Positions 51,322-60,683 of a stretch of DNA of 64,000 nucleotides are shown here, piece after piece. Below the pieces are notes generated by a model that did not search any database, was not told where the DNA came from, and saw only the letters and a program-made list of their open reading frames with translations. The position numbers and the translations under genes were made by a program. Numbering within the stretch: position 1 is the stretch's first letter; each line of letters starts with the position of its first letter. Source of the stretch: Pseudahrensia aquimaris (lineage in GTDB: Bacteria; Pseudomonadota; Alphaproteobacteria; Rhizobiales; Rhizobiaceae); the NCBI RefSeq assembly GCF_042676045.1, contig NZ_JBHTJV010000002.1, positions 682,001 to 746,000 on the forward strand, in the 5' to 3' direction.

Positions 51322-52773
51322 CTATTTTTTGGGCCCATTCAGCTTGGAGGATCCCGATCTGTTGAGCAACTGATTAAGCCGCTTAGCCGTCTTTTTCTTT
51401 TTAACTTCCGAGACTTGTTTTACGTCCTTCGGCGATGGACGCGGGCGCTTGCCCCCCTTACGTCCCACCGACTTTTTTGCGTAGTGTTCGTCTGCCGTTG
51501 TATCAATCGCATGTCCCATCAAAGCAGCTACTATTCGCCCTTTGTCGGGGTGGTTTTCATAAGCAAGTTTAACGTCTGCCGCGAACTGATGACGACCGTC
51601 GTACAATCTGTGATTGTGATGTTTGTATTCTTTCTTGGTAGCCCATATTTTTTGGCATGCGATTTTCAGCAGACGCTGCGCTGCGTTTAGCAAAACTCGC
51701 CAATCCTCGTCATGCATGCCCCACGCAAGATCGTAGGTTTCTTGAAGAGCGATGATCAATCGTTCGCTGGGTTCCTCGAAAAAGAGTGTACGATGCGGCC
51801 CATGAGCACGGAGACCATCTTGGCTGTATTTACAGTTTTCTATCCTGACCCACATTACACCTTCTTCATTTTGTCCTGTATCAAAGTTGTTGAGTTCAAT
51901 AGGCCGCATACCGGTTTCGCGAATAGCATGGAGCATGTGTCCGGCCACTTCGGAGAGCGCTGAGGAGCTTTCGCGTAAATATTTCTCGATGCGACACAAT
52001 TCATTGTCGCCAAGTTGATTTGGATATCGCGAAGACCTTGTTTGGCTGACATGAAATTTGGTCGGATCGAAAAGCTTAGAATCCGCAATTAGGAATGCCG
52101 CCAAATATGCAATCTGGTCCTGTGTGTTGCTGGCATCGATCGCAAGTTTGGCGAATGCAAACGCTGCTGATGAGTTGTAAACGGACTTTGTTCCACTCGC
52201 TAAACCACCCGCATGCTGCTTAATTTTCCGCGCAAGAGGAACTGCATTGTGTGCATTCAGCGCGGATCCTACAAAGCGTTTCGCCAATTTTGAGAACGTG
52301 ACATCGTAGGTTGTCGGCGTAGTAGGAGTGCCATTTGAGATGCCGTCCACCCAAATGCAAAGTTGCGCGATTGCATGTGGCATCGGCATGTGCTCGATAA
52401 TTGGGCGACTTGAAATTGAAGCTGCTAGCAGGTCGATATCTACGGTACGAAGTCTCAAGCTTTCGCCTAAATTGCATAGTGCGAAAGATACAAATTCACG
52501 ACTGCCCCCGTTACCCAACATTTCGGGTAACGGCTCAGCCAACGTTGCAGACAACGGGTCTGACGACTGGTTAGGCAACAGGTCTATTAACACCTTAGAT
52601 TTTTCGTAGGTTGGCCCACCTCCTGTTGGAGAGTTTTCAGAAATTTCAATCCTGTCCGATGGTGCAGCCTGCTGTTCTTTTTTCAGGCTAGTGTCGAATG
52701 TATCTCGACGTTTAGTGTCATCCTGCGTTTCTGGTGCGGGGAGGGTAGTCGGTCGTTGATTTGGGAGTTTCAT
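51322..52773 (-). CDS. Tyrosine recombinase (integrase) of a tRNA-Val-inserted element
   Basis: From ATG 52773 the protein has 483 residues, long for the family. The N-terminal 110 residues are polar and low in complexity. Catalytic motifs are RETGMRPIEL (Arg near 290), LYDGRHQFAADV (HxxR region, with the histidine replaced in order), and ALMGHAIDTTADEHYAKK (His...Tyr nucleophile). The C-terminus is very basic (RKGGKRPRPSPKDVKQ). It lies 165 bp from a tRNA-Val 3' fragment, the likely attachment site, and leads an operon with parA and an RHH gene. Confidence 0.85.
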   Translation of the reverse strand: MKLPNQRPTTLPAPETQDDTKRRDTFDTSLKKEQQAAPSDRIEISENSPTGGGPTYEKSKVLIDLLPNQSSDPLSATLAEPLPEMLGNGGSREFVSFALCNLGESLRLRTVDIDLLAASISSRPIIEHMPMPHAIAQLCIWVDGISNGTPTTPTTYDVTFSKLAKRFVGSALNAHNAVPLARKIKQHAGGLASGTKSVYNSSAAFAFAKLAIDASNTQDQIAYLAAFLIADSKLFDPTKFHVSQTRSSRYPNQLGDNELCRIEKYLRESSSALSEVAGHMLHAIRETGMRPIELNNFDTGQNEEGVMWVRIENCKYSQDGLRAHGPHRTLFFEEPSERLIIALQETYDLAWGMHDEDWRVLLNAAQRLLKIACQKIWATKKEYKHHNHRLYDGRHQFAADVKLAYENHPDKGRIVAALMGHAIDTTADEHYAKKSVGRKGGKRPRPSPKDVKQVSEVKKKKTAKRLNQLLNRSGSSKLNGPKK

Positions 52774-52937
52774 AATGCTCAGGAGCCAATGAAACTGAAT
52801 TGTCACAGAAGGTGGAAACATGACTTGGTCAAAACTTGGTCAAGTTCCGGCCAAATCGGATGCTTACGTCTTAAAACACTTCAAATCGAGACTAAATTTT
52901 CAAATTTTTTCTCATTATTTCAAGCGTTTGGCGCGTC

Positions 52938-52991
52938 AGCACTACATTGACATTGTAGGGGTCACTGGTTCAATCCCAGTATCGCCCACCA
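52938..52991 (+). other. 3' half of a tRNA-Val(GAC) gene: attachment-site remnant
   Basis: The sequence contains a full anticodon arm CTACA-TTGACAT-TGTAG (52942-52958) with anticodon GAC, a T-arm ACTGG-TTCAATC-CCAGT (52964-52980), and the acceptor strand ATCGCCC with ACCA (52981-52991). The D-arm and 5' acceptor strand are missing; upstream sequence does not resemble a tRNA. It is therefore the displaced 3' part of tRNA-Val and marks the right end of an integrated element whose recombinase is adjacent. No second copy was seen in this window. Confidence 0.85.
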
Positions 52992-53053
52992 TTTCTTCGG
53001 ATATTTCAGTGGCTTAGTCGGGTTGTCATTTTGGTGTTGCCTTGCTTGCGCGA

Positions 53054-53440
53054 TCAGACCTTTTGCTCTGCCACCTCAAGATCTTCTTCCGGAACATCCA
53101 GTGTTGACCATTTAGATTGCTCGCTTGGCTTCGGCGGCGCTTCGCACGCTTTTGCGTGAATTGTCACTTTGGCCATGAAGTTTGCGGAAATTGGTGCGGT
53201 GACGAACAGGAAAGCCATGATCAGGACTTCGTGCATGGACCAGCCTTCGCCGAACAGGTCTGAATGCAGCATGGACGCGATCAACAGCGCGCCTACGCCG
53301 AGCGTGCCGACCTTTGTTGGCGCATGAAGGCGGGCCATTGCGTCATCAAAGCGAAGCAGACCAATTGCCCCGATGGCGATGAAGCATGCGCCGACAAGCA
53401 GGCAGAAGCTGATAAAATAAAGGGCGGCGATCTCCATCAT
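53054..53440 (-). CDS. mrpG: Na+/H+ antiporter subunit G (Mrp/Pha)
   Basis: A 128-residue protein with three membrane helices; FIAIGAIGLLRFDDAMARLHAPTKVGTLGVGAL carries the MrpG signature (LRFxDxxxRxHAxTK). The C-terminal tail is acidic. It overlaps mrpF by 4 bp and is the last gene of the mrp operon. It is the first chromosomal gene after the attachment site. Confidence 0.93.
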   Translation of the reverse strand: MMEIAALYFISFCLLVGACFIAIGAIGLLRFDDAMARLHAPTKVGTLGVGALLIASMLHSDLFGEGWSMHEVLIMAFLFVTAPISANFMAKVTIHAKACEAPPKPSEQSKWSTLDVPEEDLEVAEQKV

Positions 53441-53724
53441 TCGATCATGTCTCCGCGTAGAATAAAGCGGGCATAGGCCACCGTGGAGACGAAGCCGAAC
53501 ATGGCGATGATAAGCGAAACCTCGAAATAAATTCGTGTTCCTTGCCAGATACCAAGCAGCACGATGACGCCGATGGCGTTCACAAACATCGTATCCAGCG
53601 CCAGTATGCGGTCGCTGGAACTGGGGCCTATGACCAGGCGAATGGTTGCCATCAATTGCGCCAGTGCCACGACGACGAAGGCAAAAATCAGGGCGAAATT
53701 CATCAGGCTTTGGGCGAAAATCAT
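53437..53724 (-). CDS. mrpF: Na+/H+ antiporter subunit F (Mrp/Pha)
   Basis: A 95-residue protein with three helices and the motif IRLVIGPSSSDRILALDTMFVN, which marks MrpF/PhaF. It overlaps its neighbours on both sides by 4 bp (ATGA). Confidence 0.93.
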   Translation of the reverse strand: MIFAQSLMNFALIFAFVVVALAQLMATIRLVIGPSSSDRILALDTMFVNAIGVIVLLGIWQGTRIYFEVSLIIAMFGFVSTVAYARFILRGDMIE

Positions 53725-54221
53725 ACGAAAATCTCCTTCAATCGGCGCTCATAGCGCTCTTTGATCTCCTCACGCACGGCGTCTGGATCTTCGGTGTGAA
53801 GTGCGTGGACGAGTAGATAGTGACCACAGTTCGACAAATCTGCAGAAATCGTGCCGGGCGTCAGCGTCACGGTGCCTGCAAGCACCGTGATGGCCTCTGG
53901 TTGACGCACGTCTATGGGAACGACAACCCAAGCGGGTTTCAATTTGGAATTTGGCTTGGTCAGAACGATCCAGCCGACTTGTATGTTGGCGATGATAATA
54001 TCCCAGATCACCAAAAGGCTATATTTTATCATCTTGCCCATTCGGAAATTGCTTGGGCGTTCGGGCCACCAAACGGCGGTCGCGCGTGGGATGATAATAC
54101 CTAGAATAAAGCCGAAGACGACCATTCCAGCCGATACTTCGTTTTGCAGCAGCACCCAAACGATGGCGAGGAGCAGCGTCAGAAACGGATGGGGCAAAAG
54201 CCAGCGAACAAATGCGCTCAT
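53721..54221 (-). CDS. mrpE: Na+/H+ antiporter subunit E (Mrp/Pha)
   Basis: From ATG 54221 the protein has 166 residues: two or three N-terminal helices, then VPIDVRQPEAITVLAGTVTL and TPGTISADL, the conserved MrpE core. The frame is open upstream to 54344, inside mrpD, and that part is not family-like. It starts 1 bp after the mrpD stop. Confidence 0.92.
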   Translation of the reverse strand: MSAFVRWLLPHPFLTLLLAIVWVLLQNEVSAGMVVFGFILGIIIPRATAVWWPERPSNFRMGKMIKYSLLVIWDIIIANIQVGWIVLTKPNSKLKPAWVVVPIDVRQPEAITVLAGTVTLTPGTISADLSNCGHYLLVHALHTEDPDAVREEIKERYERRLKEIFV

Positions 54222-54222
54222 A

Positions 54223-55764
54223 TCAATTGCCTCCTGCCGGTGGGCTGAGTTTGCCCGGTGTTTCCAGAACGGTCGAGATGTAAGGCTGTGGGTCGAATAA
54301 TTGTTCTGATGTGGCGGCGAGGTAGTCATAGATTGGACCGGCAAAAATCGTATGCGCTACGATGAGGGCCAGAAGGCCACCGACCGCGACATAGCTCAAG
54401 ACATTTGGCTCTGGCGGCATGGCGTCATCTTGAGCCCGCTCGACGCTCTTTGCCTTCCAAAAGATAATGCTGCCAGCGCGAGAAAAGCCGACAATGCCAA
54501 TAAGGCTGCTGATCAAGATAACTGCCCATACCCAAGCACCGTATGGCGTCGAGAAGGCGGCGTCCAGAATGAGCAGCTTGCCGACGAAGCCGGATAGCGG
54601 CGGTAGGCCCGCCATTGCTATGGCGGCAGCGAAGAACACTCCTGCGGTCATCGAAGCGCCTGCGACGGTTGGCTGCGGTGTTAGTACAAGGTTTTTCCGG
54701 CCAGTGCGAACGAGGTCAACGATGAGGAAAAGCGCTCCGGCGGCCAGCGTGGAATGGATCATGTAGTAAAGTGCGGCTGTTATGCTGTCCGGCGTGAATT
54801 TGGAGATTGCCACCATCACCATACCCATCGAGCCAATGACCGAGAACGTTACAAGTCGGTCTAGTTTTTTCGCGCCCAACACGCCGATTGTGCCCAGCGC
54901 AAGCGATATAAGGGCGGCCGGCAGCAGCCATGTTCCGTGAAGGCCCGCCATGATTTCCATATCAGCGGGAAAGGCCAAAGTGTAGACGCGGATGATCGAA
55001 TAAGCCCCCACTTTGGTCATGATAGCGAACAAGGCGGCGACTGGTGCGGGTGCTTCGGCGTAGCTGGAGGGGAGCCAGAAGTGCAACGGAACAACTGCTG
55101 CCTTGATCGCGAATACTAGCAGCAAAAGCACTGCCGCCACGCGGATGCCAACGCTGGCGGACGGGTCAATAAGTGTGACGCGCTGGGCGAGGTCTGCCAT
55201 GTTGAGCGTGCCGGTTTCCGCGTAGATTGCGCCGAGGGCAAACAGGAAAAGCGTCGAACCAAGCAGGTTAAACATCACATACTGCACGCCTGCGCGCAGT
55301 CGCACATTGCCGCCAGAATGGATCATCAAACCGTAGGAAGCGATGAGCAAGACTTCGAAAAAGACGAACAGATTGAACAGATCGCCCGTCAGGAACGCGC
55401 CGATAATGCCCATGAGCTGAAACTGATAAAGCGCGTGAAAGTGCCGCCCACGCTCGTCCCAACCAGAGCCGATTGAGTGAAGCAGCACGAAGAAGGCGAG
55501 AACAGATGTAAGGAACACCATGACGGTAGAGAGCCGGTCTGCAACCAGTCCGATACCGAAGGGAGAGGCCCAATCGCCTAGTTGATAGAGCGAAATGGTG
55601 CCGTCAGATGCCTGCCATGCAAGGCCACCAGAAATTATCACAAGGGCGGCGACACCCGCGATCGATAAAGCCCGCTGAATGCCGATGTGATAGCGGGCAG
55701 CCAGCACGATGAAAGGTGCGAGAATGGCCGGCAGAATGATCGGGGCGATAATCCAATGGTTCAT
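54223..55764 (-). CDS. mrpD: Na+/H+ antiporter subunit D (Mrp/Pha)
   Basis: A 513-residue protein with about 14 helices and the proton-translocating antiporter domain shared with complex I ND2/4/5, with MHSGGNVRLRAGVQYVMFN, FWLPSSYAEAPAPVAALFA (conserved Lys before it) and YMIHSTLAAGALFLI. It overlaps mrpC by 4 bp. Confidence 0.94.
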   Translation of the reverse strand: MNHWIIAPIILPAILAPFIVLAARYHIGIQRALSIAGVAALVIISGGLAWQASDGTISLYQLGDWASPFGIGLVADRLSTVMVFLTSVLAFFVLLHSIGSGWDERGRHFHALYQFQLMGIIGAFLTGDLFNLFVFFEVLLIASYGLMIHSGGNVRLRAGVQYVMFNLLGSTLFLFALGAIYAETGTLNMADLAQRVTLIDPSASVGIRVAAVLLLLVFAIKAAVVPLHFWLPSSYAEAPAPVAALFAIMTKVGAYSIIRVYTLAFPADMEIMAGLHGTWLLPAALISLALGTIGVLGAKKLDRLVTFSVIGSMGMVMVAISKFTPDSITAALYYMIHSTLAAGALFLIVDLVRTGRKNLVLTPQPTVAGASMTAGVFFAAAIAMAGLPPLSGFVGKLLILDAAFSTPYGAWVWAVILISSLIGIVGFSRAGSIIFWKAKSVERAQDDAMPPEPNVLSYVAVGGLLALIVAHTIFAGPIYDYLAATSEQLFDPQPYISTVLETPGKLSPPAGGN

Positions 55765-56129
55765 TTCGCTGCCCCCGAATTGTTTTCGGAAGTGCCGTCG
55801 TCGTCTTCAGCCGGATCGTTCACGTGGTCATCTTCGGACCCAAGAAACGCGCCGAGTGAGATCATCACCACAACAGCTGTCATGCCAAAGGAAATCACGA
55901 TTGCTGTCAGCACTAATGCTTGGGGCAGGGGGTCGGCGTAGGTCGTCACGCCGTCTCGCAGAATGGGGGCGGAGCCGATGGTGAGGCGACCGGATGCGAA
56001 CAGGAAAACGTTCACCGCGTATGTGAGCAAAGCGATGCCTAGAATGACGGGGAAGGTGCGCAATCGCAGAACGAGATACAGTCCGCCTGCGGTCAAAACA
56101 CCAATGCCTGTGGCGACGAGAAGCTCCAT
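55761..56129 (-). CDS. mrpC: Na+/H+ antiporter subunit C (Mrp/Pha)
   Basis: From ATG 56129 the protein has 122 residues with three helices and is related to complex I NuoK: YLVLRLRTFPVILGIALLTYAVN and PQALVLTAIVISFGMTAVV. The start lies 1 bp after the mrpA stop behind GGAG. The C-terminus is acidic. Confidence 0.93.
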   Translation of the reverse strand: MELLVATGIGVLTAGGLYLVLRLRTFPVILGIALLTYAVNVFLFASGRLTIGSAPILRDGVTTYADPLPQALVLTAIVISFGMTAVVVMISLGAFLGSEDDHVNDPAEDDDGTSENNSGAAK

Positions 56130-56130
56130 G

Positions 56131-58992
56131 TTATGCGCTCCCCTTTTCGCCAGCGTCATCACGTGATGGGTCAATGTCCATTGGGTAGTCGCTGCTTTGA
56201 ACATTCGCCCGTTCTGAAAGGCGCGACAGGCTTTCTAGTGACAACATCACTGCGCCGACAACTGCAAGGAAAACTCCAAGGTCAAAGACAAGCGCGGTGG
56301 CGAGCTCGAATTTCTCGAACGGCGGAATGCGGACATATTCGAAGGCTGTTGTCAGGAACGGTTTTCCAACAAACCACGAGCCGATGCCGGTGAGACCTGC
56401 GATCAAAACACCTGCGCCGATGACGCCGTGGTAGGGATAGCGCAATCTTGCTGAGGCCCACGAGAAACCGCTGGCCATGTATTGCATCACGACTGCGATG
56501 GAAACGATGAGTCCTGCAATGAAGCCGCCACCTGGTTGGTTGTGCCCCCTTAAGAAGATGTAGAAGCCGACCATGATGGCAAGTGGCATGAGGACGCGGG
56601 TGAGTATGACCATCATCATGGGATGTTTGTCGCCCGCGCGGGGCTGGTCGGGTTTGCGGTTGAGCAATTTGGCGCGAACGGGGCTGGAAAGAAGCGCTTC
56701 TGTCAAAGCGTAGATCAACAGGGCTGCGATGCCGAGAACGATGATTTCGCCGTAGGTGTCAAAGCCGCGGAAATCCACTAGGGTTACGTTCACAACATTT
56801 GTGCCACCGCCACCTTTGTAGGAATTGGCGAGGTGGAAATCTGAAATCGACGGTGCGACGTGGTCCCGCAACAGGTAGTGCCAGGCCAAAGCGGTCGTTG
56901 CCAAGCCGCCAGCAACAGCAATTGTGCCATCGCGCAAACGCAACAATGGTGTCGATTCGACCGGTGTTTTGTTTGGCATGAAATTGAGGGCCAACAACAG
57001 CAGGATGATCGTAACCACTTCCACCGTAATCTGCGTCATGGCGAGGTCTGGTGCGCTGAAAAAGACGAAGCCGATGGAGACGATGAGACCGATAATGCCA
57101 ATCAGAATGAGCGACATGAAGCGGTTGCGATGGGTAAAGACCAACCCGACCGTTGCTGCGGTTAGCATCACCCAGCCGCCAATGGAAACCGGGTCTACCG
57201 GCTGCACAGCGCGCGTGACTGGGCCGACTGTCCCGGTCAACCAAGCGTAGGTGCCTGCGACAATAACGGTCGAGGCCATGATCGCGCCATAGCGGGTGAA
57301 GGCACCATTGTGTAGGGCATAGGTTGTCTTGCGCGCGACTGCGGCAACAGCCTCAACCAGTGCTTCGAAGATTGTTTTGGCTTCGGGCCGAGGAGCGTTG
57401 TCCCAAATGCGCAGGGCTGTGGGAAACGCTTTGAGCAGCAGTAAACCACCAACCACAGCGACAATCGACATATAGAGCGCGGGAACCAGACCATGCCAGA
57501 TTTTCAATTTGGCTGTCGGCATTTCCGCAGTGCCGCCGATCACAGCTTCTGTGACCAGTCGGACGAAGGGTTCAGCAAGGAATGGCATCAGGCCGATGAT
57601 TACGACAGGCACGATCAGGATTGCTGGCGGCAAGTACAGGCCAGGACCTGGATCGTGCGGCGGTGCCGGGTAATCGTCGCGCTTGGGGCCGAGGAAAGTG
57701 TGGCCGATCAGGCGGAATGAATAGGCGGCTGAGAAGAGCGAACCGATAACGGCAAGCGCAGGCACCAACCACGGTGCGCCGAACAATGTTGTGCGGGTGG
57801 TTTCCTCAAGCATCATTTCCTTCGACAAGAAGCCGTTCAGCAAGGGAATTCCGGCCATGGAAAGCGCCGCCAACGAAGCGATCACGAATGTGATCGGCAT
57901 GAGATGGCGAAGGCCACCCAGGCGTCGAATGTCGCGTGTTTTCGTTTCGTGGTCGACAATTCCCGCTGACATAAACAGAGCGGCCTTGAACGTCGCATGG
58001 TTGAGGATGTGGAAGACTGCAGCCATCGCCCCAAAGGCTGTTCCGGTTCCAAGCAGCATTGTGATCAGGCCCAAATGGCTGACGGTGGAAAAAGCGAGCA
58101 GAGCTTTCAGGTCGTGTTTGAAGAGTGCGATCACTGCACCCAGCACCATCGTAATCAGCCCTGCCGTGGTTACGATAACGAACCATTCGTTTGTGCCAGA
58201 AAGAACGGGCCACAACCGTGCCATTAGGAAAATACCTGCTTTCACCATCGTTGCGGAATGCAAATACGCGGAAACAGGTGTCGGCGCCGCCATCGCGTGA
58301 GGCAGCCAGAAATGGAAGGGGAACTGTGCAGACTTTGTAAAACAGCCGAGCAAGATCAGCAGCAGAGAGGGCACATAAAGCGGCGAGGCTTGGATCAGTT
58401 CTTTGTTTTGCAAGATCACACTGAGATCGTACGAACCGACAATTTGGCCCAGCAGAAGCATGCCACCAATCAGCGCCAAACCACCCATGCCAGTAACGGT
58501 CAGTGCCATGCGTGCGCCTTGGCGGCCTTCTGGCAGATGTTTCCAATAACCGATCAACAGGAAAGACGACAGCGAGGTCAATTCCCAAAAAATCAGCAAC
58601 AACAATATGTTGTCTGAGATGACGATGCCCACCATCGCGCCTTGAAACAGCAGCAGATAGGTGAAGAATTCGCCCATATGATCTTCACGCGAGAGGTAGT
58701 ATCGCGCGTAAGCAATGATGAGCAGACCGATACCAAGAATGAGGCAGGCGAAGAAGAAGCCCAGTGCGTCGAGCATGAGCGTTCCGTTGAGGCCCAGCGC
58801 GGGCAGCCATTCCAGCCGGGCAGTGACCACTTCACCTGCGAACACTGCCGGTGCATTCGAGAGCAAGCCGACAAGCGCAGCGAGCGTGACGATGAATGTT
58901 ACACCCGCACACGTTTGACGCCCTGCCGGATACAGAAGACCGGGAAGCAACGCGCCCAGAAACGGCAATACGGCGATGACAAAAAGAGACAC
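56131..58992 (-). CDS. mrpA: Na+/H+ antiporter subunit A/B fusion (PhaAB type)
   Basis: A 953-residue protein in which the MrpA antiporter domain (residues 1 to about 780) is fused to MrpB. Family motifs include LLIFWELTSLSSFLLIGYW, FHFWLPHAMAAPTPVSAYLHSATMVKAG and LLAFSTVSHLGLI; the MrpB part holds RGHNQPGGGFIAGLIVS. This fused layout is typical of group 2 (Pha) systems in alphaproteobacteria. The operon encodes all Mrp functions A to G in six genes and exports sodium or potassium for pH and salt tolerance. Confidence 0.95.
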   Translation of the reverse strand: MSLFVIAVLPFLGALLPGLLYPAGRQTCAGVTFIVTLAALVGLLSNAPAVFAGEVVTARLEWLPALGLNGTLMLDALGFFFACLILGIGLLIIAYARYYLSREDHMGEFFTYLLLFQGAMVGIVISDNILLLLIFWELTSLSSFLLIGYWKHLPEGRQGARMALTVTGMGGLALIGGMLLLGQIVGSYDLSVILQNKELIQASPLYVPSLLLILLGCFTKSAQFPFHFWLPHAMAAPTPVSAYLHSATMVKAGIFLMARLWPVLSGTNEWFVIVTTAGLITMVLGAVIALFKHDLKALLAFSTVSHLGLITMLLGTGTAFGAMAAVFHILNHATFKAALFMSAGIVDHETKTRDIRRLGGLRHLMPITFVIASLAALSMAGIPLLNGFLSKEMMLEETTRTTLFGAPWLVPALAVIGSLFSAAYSFRLIGHTFLGPKRDDYPAPPHDPGPGLYLPPAILIVPVVIIGLMPFLAEPFVRLVTEAVIGGTAEMPTAKLKIWHGLVPALYMSIVAVVGGLLLLKAFPTALRIWDNAPRPEAKTIFEALVEAVAAVARKTTYALHNGAFTRYGAIMASTVIVAGTYAWLTGTVGPVTRAVQPVDPVSIGGWVMLTAATVGLVFTHRNRFMSLILIGIIGLIVSIGFVFFSAPDLAMTQITVEVVTIILLLLALNFMPNKTPVESTPLLRLRDGTIAVAGGLATTALAWHYLLRDHVAPSISDFHLANSYKGGGGTNVVNVTLVDFRGFDTYGEIIVLGIAALLIYALTEALLSSPVRAKLLNRKPDQPRAGDKHPMMMVILTRVLMPLAIMVGFYIFLRGHNQPGGGFIAGLIVSIAVVMQYMASGFSWASARLRYPYHGVIGAGVLIAGLTGIGSWFVGKPFLTTAFEYVRIPPFEKFELATALVFDLGVFLAVVGAVMLSLESLSRLSERANVQSSDYPMDIDPSRDDAGEKGSA

Positions 58993-59125
58993 GCGGTTTC
59001 CGAGACTTGGGCTGAACTTGATTGGTTGGATTTGGGGTAGCGAGGGCTTCGGCTCAAGGAAAATCGAACTTTATGAAGATGCCATTTCGCCGCAGGCACC
59101 GTTTATCGTGCTGGGATCACACGCT

Positions 59126-60604
59126 TTATGTACCGCAGAACGTCTTGTAAGGGCCAAAATCGGCTGGCGCCGGGTTTGCGTACTCTTCCAATCTGTCGCG
59201 CTCTTCGAACGGGTTGGACAGGACATCAAGCAGCTTTTTGGCGGGCTCCATGTCGTCGTCTTGCCAAGCAGCAGTCAACGCCTCCTCAACCTTGTGGTTG
59301 CGAGGGATGTAGAGTGGATTGACCGCATTCATGGCTTTGTGGCGCTGGTTGGGTGCAGTGCTTTCAGCGTTGCATCGCGCTTTCCAGCTTTCCAGCCAAG
59401 CCGAGATTTCATCTCGCTTGTTAAAGAGCGACAGCACCGCATTTTCGTTACCGTTCGCGGCTTCTGCAAGAGCACGGAAGAAGAGGGTGAAATCGACGCC
59501 TTCATTTTGCATGGCTTGAAAAAGGTCTTTCACCAAAGCGCCATCGTTTTCCTGCGCCAACTTGAGGCCCATCTTTGCACGCATTCGGTCAAGCCAGTGG
59601 TTGGCGTAGATAGCGCTGAAATCAGTGACGGCTTCGGTTGCCATTTCGACTGCTGCGTCTTGGTCGGGAGCTTCCAACAATGGGATCAAGGTTTCGGCAA
59701 AGCGAGCGAGGTTCCATTGGGCAATCGTTGGTTGATTGCCATAGGCGTAGCGGCCGCCGCGGTCGATGGAACTGTAGACGGTATTCATATCAAAACCGTC
59801 CATGAAGGCACACGGGCCGTAGTCGATGGTCTCGCCGGAAATGGTGACGTTATCGGTATTCATCACCCCATGGATGAAGCCGATGCTCATCCAACTTGCA
59901 ACGAGTGCGGCTTGCGCTTCGATGACGAGCTTAAGGAAATCAAGATAGGGTGTGCGGCTGTCTATCAAATGTGGATAGTGACGTTGGATTGAGTAGTCGG
60001 CCAGTTGTCGAATGCGCTCGACTTCGCCCCGCGCGGCGAAAAACTGGAACGTGCCAACGCGAATGTGGCTGGCTGCGACGCGGGTGAGAACAGCGCCGGG
60101 CTGGATGGCGTCGCGGTAGACTTTCTCGCCTGTGGTGGCTGCGGCCAGTGCGCGGGTGGTGGGAATGCCGAGCGCATGCATGGCCTCACCCATGATGTAT
60201 TCGCGCAGCACAGGGCCGAGAACGGCCTTGCCGTCGCCGCCGCGCGAGAAGGGTGTCTTGCCGGAGCCCTTTAATTGGATGTCGTAGCGTTCGCCATTCG
60301 GATCGACGATTTCGCCCAAGAGCAGTGCGCGGCCATCGCCTAATTGTTGCGAAAAGCCGCCGAATTGGTGACCCGCATAAACTTGCGCCAGCGGATTTGC
60401 GCCTTGAGGCACCCCGCTTCCTGTAAAAATTCTTGCGCCATCGGGTGTGTTCAGCTCTTTCGAATCAAGGCCAAGCGAACTTGCTAAATCATCGTTGAAA
60501 AATTTGATTTCTGGGGCAGGCGCGTTTTCGCCTTTCCATGCGACGTAGAAGTCCTCCATATCGCGAGCGAAAGTGTTGTCGAATGTGAAGGCGCTGTTGG
60601 CCAT
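59126..60604 (-). CDS. selO: Protein adenylyltransferase SelO (YdiU family)
   Basis: From ATG 60604 the protein has 492 residues, normal for SelO in bacteria. Pseudokinase motifs are visible: QVYAGHQFGGFSQQLGDGRA, DIQLKGSGKTPFSRGGDG, HGVMNTDNVTISGETIDYGP (catalytic and metal-binding Asp residues) and ANHWLDRMRAKMGL. SelO transfers AMP to proteins under oxidative stress. It is encoded next to katG, in keeping with such a role. Confidence 0.95.
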   Translation of the reverse strand: MANSAFTFDNTFARDMEDFYVAWKGENAPAPEIKFFNDDLASSLGLDSKELNTPDGARIFTGSGVPQGANPLAQVYAGHQFGGFSQQLGDGRALLLGEIVDPNGERYDIQLKGSGKTPFSRGGDGKAVLGPVLREYIMGEAMHALGIPTTRALAAATTGEKVYRDAIQPGAVLTRVAASHIRVGTFQFFAARGEVERIRQLADYSIQRHYPHLIDSRTPYLDFLKLVIEAQAALVASWMSIGFIHGVMNTDNVTISGETIDYGPCAFMDGFDMNTVYSSIDRGGRYAYGNQPTIAQWNLARFAETLIPLLEAPDQDAAVEMATEAVTDFSAIYANHWLDRMRAKMGLKLAQENDGALVKDLFQAMQNEGVDFTLFFRALAEAANGNENAVLSLFNKRDEISAWLESWKARCNAESTAPNQRHKAMNAVNPLYIPRNHKVEEALTAAWQDDDMEPAKKLLDVLSNPFEERDRLEEYANPAPADFGPYKTFCGT

Positions 60605-60620
60605 GTGTGTTTCCTGCCTC

Positions 60621-60659
60621 AAAAAGAAAACGGCGCCGCGATTTACAATCGCAGCGCCG
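60621..60659 (-). terminator. Rho-independent terminator after katG
   Basis: On the minus strand a 13-bp stem (60647-60659 with 60631-60643, one mismatch, loop of three) starts 24 bp after the katG stop and is followed by a T-rich run of ten bases (60621-60630, TTTTCTTTTT). It separates katG from selO. Confidence 0.9.
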
Positions 60660-60683
60660 CTTTATGTCAAATGACGGGGTGAA

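Noticed and set aside
52929..52991. A functional tRNA-Val gene
   Set aside because: The D-arm and the 5' acceptor strand are missing, so only a 3' fragment is present.
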